From Polycyclovorans algicola TG408 (GTDB taxonomy: Bacteria; Pseudomonadota; Gammaproteobacteria; Nevskiales; Nevskiaceae), in the NCBI RefSeq assembly GCF_000711245.1, contig NZ_JOMH01000001.1, positions 1,792,830-1,856,829 on the forward strand: DNA of 64,000 bases, in the 5' to 3' direction. Below the pieces are notes generated by a model that worked only from the letters and a program-made list of their open reading frames with translations, was not told where the DNA came from and searched no databases. Positions 16,150 through 23,240 of the stretch are shown here, in pieces (positions within the stretch are counted from its first letter, which is position 1; each line of letters begins with the position of its first letter). The translations under genes were made by a program, and so were the position numbers.

Positions 16150-18138
16150 ATGAATCACATCAAAGACCTACTGAACACGCTGCTGGCCAGTGGCCGCCGC
16201 GAGAAGTTGCTGATTCTGGTGGTCATGGACGCATTGATGATTCCCGCTGTGCTGTGGCTCACCTGGACCCAGTTGGCGGGCTATTGGTGGTTGCCCATTC
16301 GCGGCGGTGCTGAGTTGCTGGTGGTGGCCACGGTGGCGTCGGTGGCCTGTTTGGCAATCAGCGGCGTCTACAAGGCCGTGGTCCGCGCCTTTGACGAGAC
16401 GTTTTTACGAACCCTGCTGTTGGCCATGCTGCTGTACAGCGTGGTGCTGATTGCGGCTTTGACCTTGCTGCCATGGGCGAAGCAGCCGTTCAGTGCCGCG
16501 TTCTTGAGTACGGTGTTCAGCACCTCACTCATCTTCTTTTGGGTGTGGGGCAGCCGCACGGCCATTCGCGCCCTGGGCTTGTTTCTGGGGCAGGTGGGCT
16601 CGGCGCCGGCACGGGTGGTGATTTACGGCGCCGGCGCGGCAGGGCGGCAACTGCTGGCCGCTTTGCGACGCGAAACCGGTCATCGCCCGGTGGCGTTTCT
16701 GGATGACGACGCCAGCCTGCACGGCAGCGTGATTGCCGGCCTGCCGGTGCGCCGGGGCACGTTGGCGAAACAGGTTATTCAGCGGTTCAAGGCCAACAAG
16801 GTCTTCATCGCCATGCCGGGGGCGTCCCGGCAAAAGCGGCGCGAGGTGATTCAGCGGCTCGAACCATTGCCGGTGCACGTGCGGGTGCTGCCCGGTTTCT
16901 CGGAGTTGGCGCACGGGCATATTCAATTCAACGATTTACGCGAGGTCGAGATTGAAGACCTTTTGGGGCGCGAGAGCGTGGCGCCCAAACCATTGCTGTT
17001 TAGCGCCAACATTGCCGGGCTTAACGTGATGGTGACGGGAGCGGGTGGCTCCATCGGGGCTGAGTTGTGCCGGCAGATTTTGGTGGCGGCCCCGCGCCGG
17101 CTGGTGCTGCTCGACCACAGCGAATACGCGCTGTACGCCATTCATCAGGAACTGGAGGGGCTGGCTTCGGCCATCGAGATTGTGCCGGTGCTGGGCAATG
17201 TGGTGGATGAGCAGCGCATGGCCTTTGTGATGGACAGCCAGCAGGTGCAGACCGTGTACCACGCCGCCGCTTACAAACACGTGCCGCTGGTCGAGAGCAA
17301 CCCGTTTCAGGGTGTGCGCAACAACGCCATGGGTACCTTGCACCTGGCGCGAGCGGCGATGGCCTGCGGGGTCGACACCTTTGTGCTGATCTCGACCGAC
17401 AAGGCCGTGCGCCCCACCAATGTGATGGGCGCGTCGAAGCGCCTGGCCGAGCTGGTGCTGCAAATGTGGGCGGCCGATGCCAATGTGGGCAAGACGCGCT
17501 TCACGATGGTGCGCTTTGGCAACGTGCTGGCGTCGTCGGGGTCGGTGGTGCCGCTATTCCGAAAGCAAATTGCCGCAGGCGGGCCCATCACCCTGACGCA
17601 TGCCGAAGTCACCCGGTACTTCATGACCATCAACGAGGCGGCGCAGTTGGTGATTCAGGCCGGGGCGATGGGGCGCGGTGGCGATGTGTTTGTGCTGGAC
17701 ATGGGTTCACCGATCAAGATCATTGATCTGGCGCGGTTGATGATTCGCCTCAGCGGGCTCGACGAGCGCACCCTTGATAACCCCGATGGCGACATCGAGA
17801 TCAAGACCGTGGGCCTGCGCCCGGGCGAGAAGCTTTATGAAGAACTGCTGATTGGCACCGGCGATGCCCAGGAAACGCAGCACCCCAAAATCATGAAGGT
17901 GTTTGAGCCCTCCGCAGGGCGCGACGCTTTGATGGGTTTCTTTGATGAGCTTGAGGCGCGCGCCCAGCAGTTCGATGTGCCCTGGTTGAAGGATCGGCTT
18001 GCCGAGCTCGTCGAGGGGTATGCGCCCGCCGCCGAACCGCTAGGCTCGGTGGATCGGCGACGCCCGGGGCCACGCTTGGGTGTGGCGGCACGCGGTGGCG
18101 CGACCGTGGTGACGGGCAGTTTTGGGCAGCGTGGATAG
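16150..18138 (+). CDS. wbpM: Membrane UDP-GlcNAc 4,6-dehydratase (WbpM/CapD family)
   Basis: A 662-residue enzyme. The N-terminal 140 residues hold four membrane helices, residues about 155-270 are a first Rossmann domain ('VVIYGAGAAGRQLLAAL'), and from about 290 comes the catalytic SDR domain: 'VMVTGAGGSIGAELCRQ', 'YHAAAYKHVPLVESNP' and 'STDKAVRPTNVMGASKRLAE' (Ser-Met-Lys type). It converts UDP-GlcNAc to UDP-4-keto-6-deoxy-GlcNAc without C5 inversion, the substrate for the WbpV-like reductase at 13314. WbpM commonly closes O-antigen loci, and here it does the same. Length and domains are complete; AAGGGG precedes the start. Confidence 0.92.
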   Translation: MNHIKDLLNTLLASGRREKLLILVVMDALMIPAVLWLTWTQLAGYWWLPIRGGAELLVVATVASVACLAISGVYKAVVRAFDETFLRTLLLAMLLYSVVLIAALTLLPWAKQPFSAAFLSTVFSTSLIFFWVWGSRTAIRALGLFLGQVGSAPARVVIYGAGAAGRQLLAALRRETGHRPVAFLDDDASLHGSVIAGLPVRRGTLAKQVIQRFKANKVFIAMPGASRQKRREVIQRLEPLPVHVRVLPGFSELAHGHIQFNDLREVEIEDLLGRESVAPKPLLFSANIAGLNVMVTGAGGSIGAELCRQILVAAPRRLVLLDHSEYALYAIHQELEGLASAIEIVPVLGNVVDEQRMAFVMDSQQVQTVYHAAAYKHVPLVESNPFQGVRNNAMGTLHLARAAMACGVDTFVLISTDKAVRPTNVMGASKRLAELVLQMWAADANVGKTRFTMVRFGNVLASSGSVVPLFRKQIAAGGPITLTHAEVTRYFMTINEAAQLVIQAGAMGRGGDVFVLDMGSPIKIIDLARLMIRLSGLDERTLDNPDGDIEIKTVGLRPGEKLYEELLIGTGDAQETQHPKIMKVFEPSAGRDALMGFFDELEARAQQFDVPWLKDRLAELVEGYAPAAEPLGSVDRRRPGPRLGVAARGGATVVTGSFGQRG

Positions 18139-18249
18139 CGCCCGTCAGGGAATGCATTCGCTTTACGGCCTCGCCATCGGGTTGTCTCGCGTGGCATCGG
18201 CACGAAACATGCTAGGGGTAACAACAATGAACAGTGGAACGGAGTAGCA

Positions 18250-18597
18250 ATGGGCGTAAGGCAGGGCCAACGAATTTTTCTGGGGTATGCCCTCGTCGGT
18301 TTGCTCAGCGGCATGCTGGTGGGCGGCCATGCATTGGCTGAGGCGCCCGAGGCGGCAGACGCTCAGCCCCTGTCGGCCATGCCCACCGGCTACGCAATTG
18401 CCGATCTGGGTGATTTGAGCGAAGAGGGCAAAACGGCGCGGGCGCGCACTGCGCTGATTCGGGGGGCACTGTATGGCGGTGACCAGCCCGGCCTTGCGCA
18501 AATGCCCAGCGTGATGTTTTTTGCTGCGCTGTCGGTGTTCATGGGTGGGTCAGACGCACCGAAAGATTTGGCTCGCCCGGTGGACGAGCTGCGCTGA
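18250..18597 (+). CDS. Small secreted hypothetical protein
   Basis: A 115-residue protein I do not recognise. It has a basic start (MGVRQGQR), a hydrophobic core and a probable signal peptidase I site after 'GHALA' near residue 30. The mature part is short and has a hydrophobic segment 'MPSVMFFAALSVFMGG' near residues 85-100. CGGAG lies a few bases before ATG 18250. It stands between wbpM and the yjb-type operon in the same direction, so a role at the envelope is likely but unproven. Confidence 0.6.
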   Translation: MGVRQGQRIFLGYALVGLLSGMLVGGHALAEAPEAADAQPLSAMPTGYAIADLGDLSEEGKTARARTALIRGALYGGDQPGLAQMPSVMFFAALSVFMGGSDAPKDLARPVDELR

Positions 18598-18676
18598 CGC
18601 ATGATCAGGATCGGCTTGAGGCGCAAGGTCTCGCTTCAAAGCGGTCACCTGGTCATAAATTGATCACGAACAGATG

Positions 18677-18706
18677 TTGAAATGGCGACTTTATTCACCT
18701 GACAAT
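18677..18706 (+). promoter_or_regulatory. Candidate promoter for the yjb-type operon
   Basis: TTGAAA at 18677-18682 and GACAAT at 18701-18706 are 18 bases apart in an AT-richer part of the 226-base gap before the operon. They are a plausible sigma-70 pair with one base more spacing than optimal. The gap also contains GTCATAAATT (18653-18662), which recurs before the wza-like gene at 23226-23235. Both observations are weak. Confidence 0.3.
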
Positions 18707-18823
18707 GCGCCGTTCGTCGGCCGGTAGCCTGCAACACGATTTAACGCTTGCGATGATTTCTTACAAAAGCCACACTAGTGTCATCCATTAAAACGATCTA
18801 ACAGTTCCCTAGGGGTATGTGAA

Positions 18824-19600
18824 ATGAAAAAACTGCTTGTTGCCGCGATGGCAGGTGCACTTGTTGCCCCGGTCTCCATGTTCTTGACGTCCGGTCTTGC
18901 CCAGGCGCAAGGCGAATCGCAGAGCAGTTCCACCACCCAGGGTGACGTGAGCGCCGGTGTGTTGGATCAGGCTAACGCTGAGCGTGTCGCCCAGCGAATG
19001 GACATGTCACTGGAGGACGCCATCGGCGCCGGGTTCATCGAGCCCTCCTCCCCCGGCGCAAGCACCTTTGTGGTGACGCAAAAGGGCGCCACCCGTCTCG
19101 GTCTCGCCACTCAGGCAGGGCTGACGGCACAGCAGATCACCGCCATTGTCGCGACGCTGGTCGTTGGCGTCTTCATCATTTCCGAGTTTGATAGCAGCGA
19201 AGATGTTCGTTCGCCGCTTTTGCCAGTGACGCCGCCTCCGGCCACCCCGACCCCAACGCCGCCGCCACCCACCGTGACGCCGACGGCTACGCCAACCGCG
19301 ACGCCGACTGCGACACCAACGGCTACCCCGACCGCAACGCCCACCGCGACGCCGACGGCCACCCCGACTGCGACACCAACGGCTACTCCGACTGCGACGC
19401 CTACGGCCACCCCGACTGCGACCCCAACCGCGACGCCAACGGCCACGCCGACTGCGACCCCGACGGCCACGCCGACCGCAAGTCCGGTACCCACCGTTCA
19501 GCCACCGGTGAACACCAACACCAACACGAATACCAACACGAATACCAACACCAACACCAACACCAACACCAACACGAACACGAATACTTCGACGCCGTGA
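18824..19600 (+). CDS. Exported low-complexity protein at the yjbE/gfcA position
   Basis: A 258-residue protein. Residues 1-28 are a signal peptide (MKK..., cleavage after 'AQA'), and residues about 30-100 are a small unique part. A hydrophobic stretch 'ITAIVATLVVGVFII' lies near 105-120, and the rest is almost entirely Pro-Thr-Ala-Thr repeats (about 145-222) and Asn-Thr repeats (about 230-256). In E. coli the first gene of the yjbEFGH/gfcABCD group likewise codes for a small Thr-rich exported protein, so position and composition agree with a distant counterpart; I see no true sequence match. Pro/Thr/Asn-rich tails often form extended, possibly glycosylated stalks. Its TGA stop overlaps the GTG start of the next gene. 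Confidence 0.7.
   Translation: MKKLLVAAMAGALVAPVSMFLTSGLAQAQGESQSSSTTQGDVSAGVLDQANAERVAQRMDMSLEDAIGAGFIEPSSPGASTFVVTQKGATRLGLATQAGLTAQQITAIVATLVVGVFIISEFDSSEDVRSPLLPVTPPPATPTPTPPPPTVTPTATPTATPTATPTATPTATPTATPTATPTATPTATPTATPTATPTATPTATPTATPTATPTATPTASPVPTVQPPVNTNTNTNTNTNTNTNTNTNTNTNTNTSTP
19254..19490 (+). repeat. Tandem 12-base repeat coding for Thr-Pro-Thr-Ala
   Basis: About 18 imperfect copies of a 12-base unit (ACGCCGACNGCN and third-base variants) code for an almost perfect TPTA protein repeat. DNA copies differ mostly at third positions while the protein repeat is kept. Copy-number change would alter stalk length by four residues without a frameshift. The antisense frame reads VGVAVGVA and is an artefact. 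Confidence 0.85.
19511..19586 (+). repeat. Hexamer repeat coding for Asn-Thr
   Basis: About 12 copies of AACACC/AACACG code for an (Asn-Thr)n tail at the C terminus of the same protein. Hexamer tracts of this purity are prone to slippage, which here would keep the frame. Confidence 0.85.
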
Positions 19601-20376
19601 GCACGTTGGAACATAAGGGCCGGCAGTCGCCGGCCTTTTTTTTGAGCAATGGTGCCGTTTATGCGGTGATTGCCTGGGCTGCCATGCTGGTGTCGGGCGG
19701 GGCCAACCTGGCGTTGGCCCAGAGCGACACGCGGGACAGCGTGGTCACTGTGACCGGTGCGGTCGAAAAGCCGATTCGCGTCAATGGCCCCGTGAAGCTC
19801 AGTGATGCCATCAAGGTGGCGGGCGGCTACCGGGAGGGGGCGTACCCGTACGGCTCGCTGCTGCTGCGCAGGAGTGATTTGCAGGTGGGCATGACCGTGT
19901 GCATGGCGTCGGCCGCAGAATTGCTGCGCATGCAGTTGGCCCTCTCCGGGGGGAGTGAGCTGACAGGTGCCGGCAGCCTGACGGCTGGAATCGACCTGGG
20001 GCAATACATCCGCATTCCGATCTCACTCTCACCGGGGCCGACCATTGCCGAGGCGCAGGCCGACGTGACGCTCGTTACTGGGGACATTCTCTACGTGCCG
20101 TTTCGGCCGACGTCGGTGGCCATTATCTCGCCTGGCAATGACGAGACGGTGATCGTCAATTATCGGCCCGGCTGGAAAGCGGATGAGTATTTGAACGCCG
20201 CCGACATTAAAACCAATTGGTCAAGCAATGAGTTCCGCATTTACTTGCCGAACGGTGATCAAGATCTGTTGAAGCTGAATCTTTGGAATTACGAGTTGCA
20301 GGTTGTGCCGCCGGGCTCGGTCATCACAAGCCGTGACAAGAAAAAGAAAATTGATGACAGCTGCCTTGGTCTTTAG
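19597..20376 (+). CDS. GfcC/YjbG-family periplasmic capsule protein
   Basis: A 259-residue exported protein. The signal peptide has a basic N region (K, R in the first 10 residues), a hydrophobic core 'AVYAVIAWAAMLV' and a site after 'LALA' near residue 41. The body has beta-grasp/SLBB-like character: 'VTVTGAVEKPIRVNGPVKLSDAI' and 'GDILYVPFRPTSVAI', as in GfcC/YjbG. Such proteins act in the periplasm with the YjbH-type outer-membrane partner coded next. The GTG start overlaps the previous stop (GTGA), so translation is coupled. A perfect intrinsic terminator lies inside codons 8-16; if the start is wrong, GTG 19666 would give a shorter signal peptide without the basic residues. Confidence 0.68.
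   Translation: MSTLEHKGRQSPAFFLSNGAVYAVIAWAAMLVSGGANLALAQSDTRDSVVTVTGAVEKPIRVNGPVKLSDAIKVAGGYREGAYPYGSLLLRRSDLQVGMTVCMASAAELLRMQLALSGGSELTGAGSLTAGIDLGQYIRIPISLSPGPTIAEAQADVTLVTGDILYVPFRPTSVAIISPGNDETVIVNYRPGWKADEYLNAADIKTNWSSNEFRIYLPNGDQDLLKLNLWNYELQVVPPGSVITSRDKKKKIDDSCLGL
19615..19643 (+). terminator. Intrinsic terminator inside the start of the gfcC-like gene
   Basis: GGCCGGC (19618-19624), loop AGTC, GCCGGCC (19629-19635), then eight T. The stem is perfect and the U tract is long, so it should stop RNA polymerase strongly unless ribosomes cover it. It lies 15-45 bases inside the coupled downstream gene. It may set the ratio of the abundant first protein to the rest of the operon. Confidence 0.85.
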
Positions 20377-22566
20377 ATGTTTATGGGTCCAGCGCCGGGT
20401 CGTGCGCTCGCCGCGATGCGGCAATTGATGCGCGTCTTTCTGGCCAAGGTATGTGGGCCGCGTGCGCTTTGGCTCGGGCTGTTTGGCTTTGTCGTTACCA
20501 ACGCCAATGCGGAGCAAATTACCCCCATGGGTTTTCCGGGGCTGGTGCAGACGCCGGTCGCACGCATGCCCCAGGCCGGGTCGGTGGGCTTGGGCTTTGC
20601 GCGCCAAGAGCCTTACGACAGCCTCAACTTTTATGCGTCGCCATTTGACTGGTTGCACGCATCGGTGCGCTACACCGACACCAACGTGGCGCAATCGCGC
20701 GTCAACACCGTGCACGATAAAGGGATCAACCTGCAGTTTCGGCTTGCGCAGGAGTCATTGTGGCGCCCGCAAATTGCCGTGGGTTTGATTGATGCCGCCG
20801 GCACCGGCCTGTTCAGCTCCGAATATTTGGTGATGAACAAGCGCATTCACGATTTCGACTTTTCGCTGGGCATGGGTTGGGGCCGGTTTGCGGCCGGCCG
20901 CGACATGACCAACCCATTGGGTCAGATTGATGACCGCTTCGAAACCCGCGAAAGCGCAACCCGCGGCGAAGGCGGCGTTCCGGCAGTTTCAAGCTGGTTT
21001 TCGGGGCGTGAGGTGGCACTGTTTGGCGGCGTGCGTTATTCGCTGTTGGGCGGCCGGCTCGACCTCAAGGCCGAGTGGGAGGGCAACGACTACTCCGATG
21101 AGTTTCGGCGTGGTGAATCACTCAAGTCGTCAACACGGTTGAATGTGGGGGCTGATTACAGCGTCACCGACAACATCAAGCTGAAGCTGAGCTACGAGCG
21201 CGGGGAGGTGCTTGGGTTTGGCGTGTTGATTCACGCGTCCTTGAACCGGCAGCTTGAACGCAGCCGCCGGGCCGTGCGCCCGCCCAAGCCCCTTGATGAG
21301 GTGGGCTTTCCGGAGGTCAGGGCAGAATCCGAGGGCCTTCAACGACCCGAGCAATTGCGGCGCTTCCACCAGCGGCTGCGGGAGGACCGGGTGTTTGTCC
21401 ATGCGCTGGACCTCGACACGGTCAATAAGGAGGCCACGGTTTGGCAAACCAATAATCTGACACGTGAATCGGCTGTGGCGGCCGGGCGCTCGGCGCGCGC
21501 GCTGCTGGACACTTACGGGCGCGAGTTTGAAAAGCTGAACGTGGTCAGCGTGGTGGCGGGTCGGGAGCGGTCTAACGTAACGCTCGACACCGAGATCTTC
21601 AGGCAGGCCGCGTTGGGCGCGCTGTCAGTCGAGGAGCTGTTGCTCGAAACCGACGTGGCGCCCGTGCCGGAGAAAGATTGGCAAGAGGCCACCTATACCG
21701 GCTTGGCCAAGTATCCGACCTTTGCCTTTGGCATCACGCCGGCCTTGCGGTCGAACATCGGTGGCCCGGTGAATTTCTATGTCGGGCAGTTGCAGCTCAA
21801 GCCGTTTGCCAGTATCCAGTTGTCACGCAATCTCAACGTGACCACCAGTTGGGCCTTTGACTTTCTTTACGACGACTTTGACCGTCTGCAGCCGCGTGAA
21901 ACCAGTTTGTTGCCACCGGTGCGCACCGACCTCGAGCGTTACCAAAGAGAGAGCGGCGGCAGCTATCTGGACAAACTGGAGGCCAACTACTACTTCACGG
22001 TAGCGCCGTCGGTGTACGGGCGGGTTTCGGCCGGTATCTTTGAAGAAATGTACGGCGGCATTGGCCACGAGATGCTCTACATGCCGCCGGGTTCAAGGTT
22101 TGCCGTGGGCTACAACATCAACCGGGTGAAGAAGCGCGACTTTGACCTGCGGTTTGGCTTTCAGGATTTTGAGGCCACCACGGGGCATGTGACGGGCTAC
22201 TACGAATCGCCGTTCAGCCGTATTCGGGTGGTTCTCAGTGTGGGCCGCTACCTGGCCGGTGACACCGGGGCGACGCTTGATCTGTCCAAGTCGTTCCGCA
22301 ACGGGCTGCGCTTTGGCGTGTTTGCCACCAAGACCAATGTGTCGTCACGCGAATTTGGCGAGGGCTCGTTCGACAAGGGGGTTTACATGTTCATCCCCAT
22401 CAACGTGTTTTCAACGCGCGAGGCGGCGGGTGGCGTGTCGATCTCGCACCGGTTCATCCTGCGCGATGGCGGTGCCAAGGTCAGTGACGGGCGCGCGCTT
22501 TATCCGACGCTCAGCAACGAAGGCGTGGACCGCTATTACGAATCGGCCTCGGAGATTCTCGAGTGA
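20377..22566 (+). CDS. yjbH: YjbH/GfcD-type outer-membrane exopolysaccharide protein
   Basis: A 729-residue exported protein of the YjbH family. After a signal peptide ending near 'TNANA' comes 'GFPGLVQTPVARMPQAGSVGLGFA', then 'PYDSLNFYASPFDWLHASVRYTD', which is typical of the family. The rest has alternating amphipathic strands as expected for outer-membrane barrels, and the C terminus has aromatic and hydrophobic strand residues. It is predicted to form the outer-membrane part of a polysaccharide secretion or modification device with the GfcC-like and YjbF-like proteins. ATG 20377 follows the previous stop directly; ATG 20383 is an alternative. In E. coli the operon order is E-F-G-H; here H comes before F. 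Confidence 0.88.
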   Translation: MFMGPAPGRALAAMRQLMRVFLAKVCGPRALWLGLFGFVVTNANAEQITPMGFPGLVQTPVARMPQAGSVGLGFARQEPYDSLNFYASPFDWLHASVRYTDTNVAQSRVNTVHDKGINLQFRLAQESLWRPQIAVGLIDAAGTGLFSSEYLVMNKRIHDFDFSLGMGWGRFAAGRDMTNPLGQIDDRFETRESATRGEGGVPAVSSWFSGREVALFGGVRYSLLGGRLDLKAEWEGNDYSDEFRRGESLKSSTRLNVGADYSVTDNIKLKLSYERGEVLGFGVLIHASLNRQLERSRRAVRPPKPLDEVGFPEVRAESEGLQRPEQLRRFHQRLREDRVFVHALDLDTVNKEATVWQTNNLTRESAVAAGRSARALLDTYGREFEKLNVVSVVAGRERSNVTLDTEIFRQAALGALSVEELLLETDVAPVPEKDWQEATYTGLAKYPTFAFGITPALRSNIGGPVNFYVGQLQLKPFASIQLSRNLNVTTSWAFDFLYDDFDRLQPRETSLLPPVRTDLERYQRESGGSYLDKLEANYYFTVAPSVYGRVSAGIFEEMYGGIGHEMLYMPPGSRFAVGYNINRVKKRDFDLRFGFQDFEATTGHVTGYYESPFSRIRVVLSVGRYLAGDTGATLDLSKSFRNGLRFGVFATKTNVSSREFGEGSFDKGVYMFIPINVFSTREAAGGVSISHRFILRDGGAKVSDGRALYPTLSNEGVDRYYESASEILE

Positions 22567-23213
22567 TGCGCGGGCTCACCTTGTTGGTCGTGACGGTGGC
22601 GTTGGCCGGGTGCGCCAATTTCAGCTATCGCTCGTTGGCCGAAGAAGCCCTGGGCAAGCCCAAGAGCGGGGCGAAAAGCGAGGACATTGCCGGGTATCTG
22701 GATGAGTTTCCGTTTGCTTACTTGCTGGTCGAAAGGCCGGGGCGTTTGGGAACTGCATTCATCATGGTGGACACGGCCAATGGCGCCGAGCGCTGGATGG
22801 ACGCCGCAGGCAACCTGCTGTTTCGTGAAGGGGTGTTCTCACTGTCGTCCAGCGGCGTCACCGGCTTGAACGTGGCCACTTTGGACAGCGATCTGCCCAA
22901 CCGTGACGACGTACGGCAACTGATTGACGGCCAGGTTGATGCGTTGTCTGGCGTTAGAATCGTCGAAGTCTTGGGTGCGCTTGACGAGCAGCGGATCGAG
23001 TTCGTCTATGTTGGCGCGGCGCCGGTTGCGGTGAATGACCTGTGGGTGCAAACCCACCAGATTGAAGAGCGGGTGGTTGATGCGCGCGGCAATCGATGGG
23101 CCAATACGCACGCGCTGCTGGTCGACACGCTCTACAACGTTCGTTCGCGCGCAAAATATTCGGCCGAGGACTCGCACACCGTCATTCAGTTGTACAAGGC
23201 GCCAGGTCGATAG
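22566..23213 (+). CDS. yjbF: YjbF/GfcB-type lipoprotein
   Basis: A 215-residue lipoprotein: 'MRGLTLLVVTVALAGC' is a short signal with the lipobox LAGC, cleaved before Cys 16. The body fits the YjbF/GfcB family, with beta-rich content and segments such as 'GNLLFREGVFSLSSSGVTGLNV'. ATG 22566 is preferred; it overlaps the yjbH stop by one base (TGATG), and GTG 22563 is an alternative. It probably sits in the outer-membrane inner leaflet and works with YjbH and the GfcC-like protein. The wza-like gene follows after 27 bases. Confidence 0.82.
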   Translation: MRGLTLLVVTVALAGCANFSYRSLAEEALGKPKSGAKSEDIAGYLDEFPFAYLLVERPGRLGTAFIMVDTANGAERWMDAAGNLLFREGVFSLSSSGVTGLNVATLDSDLPNRDDVRQLIDGQVDALSGVRIVEVLGALDEQRIEFVYVGAAPVAVNDLWVQTHQIEERVVDARGNRWANTHALLVDTLYNVRSRAKYSAEDSHTVIQLYKAPGR

Positions 23214-23240
23214 GGCGCGGTTCTGTCATAAATTAAGTGG

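Noticed and set aside
19111-19494. Minus-strand open frame reading VGVAVGVA repeats
   Set aside because: Antisense shadow of the TPTA repeat gene, which has a signal peptide, operon position and start context.
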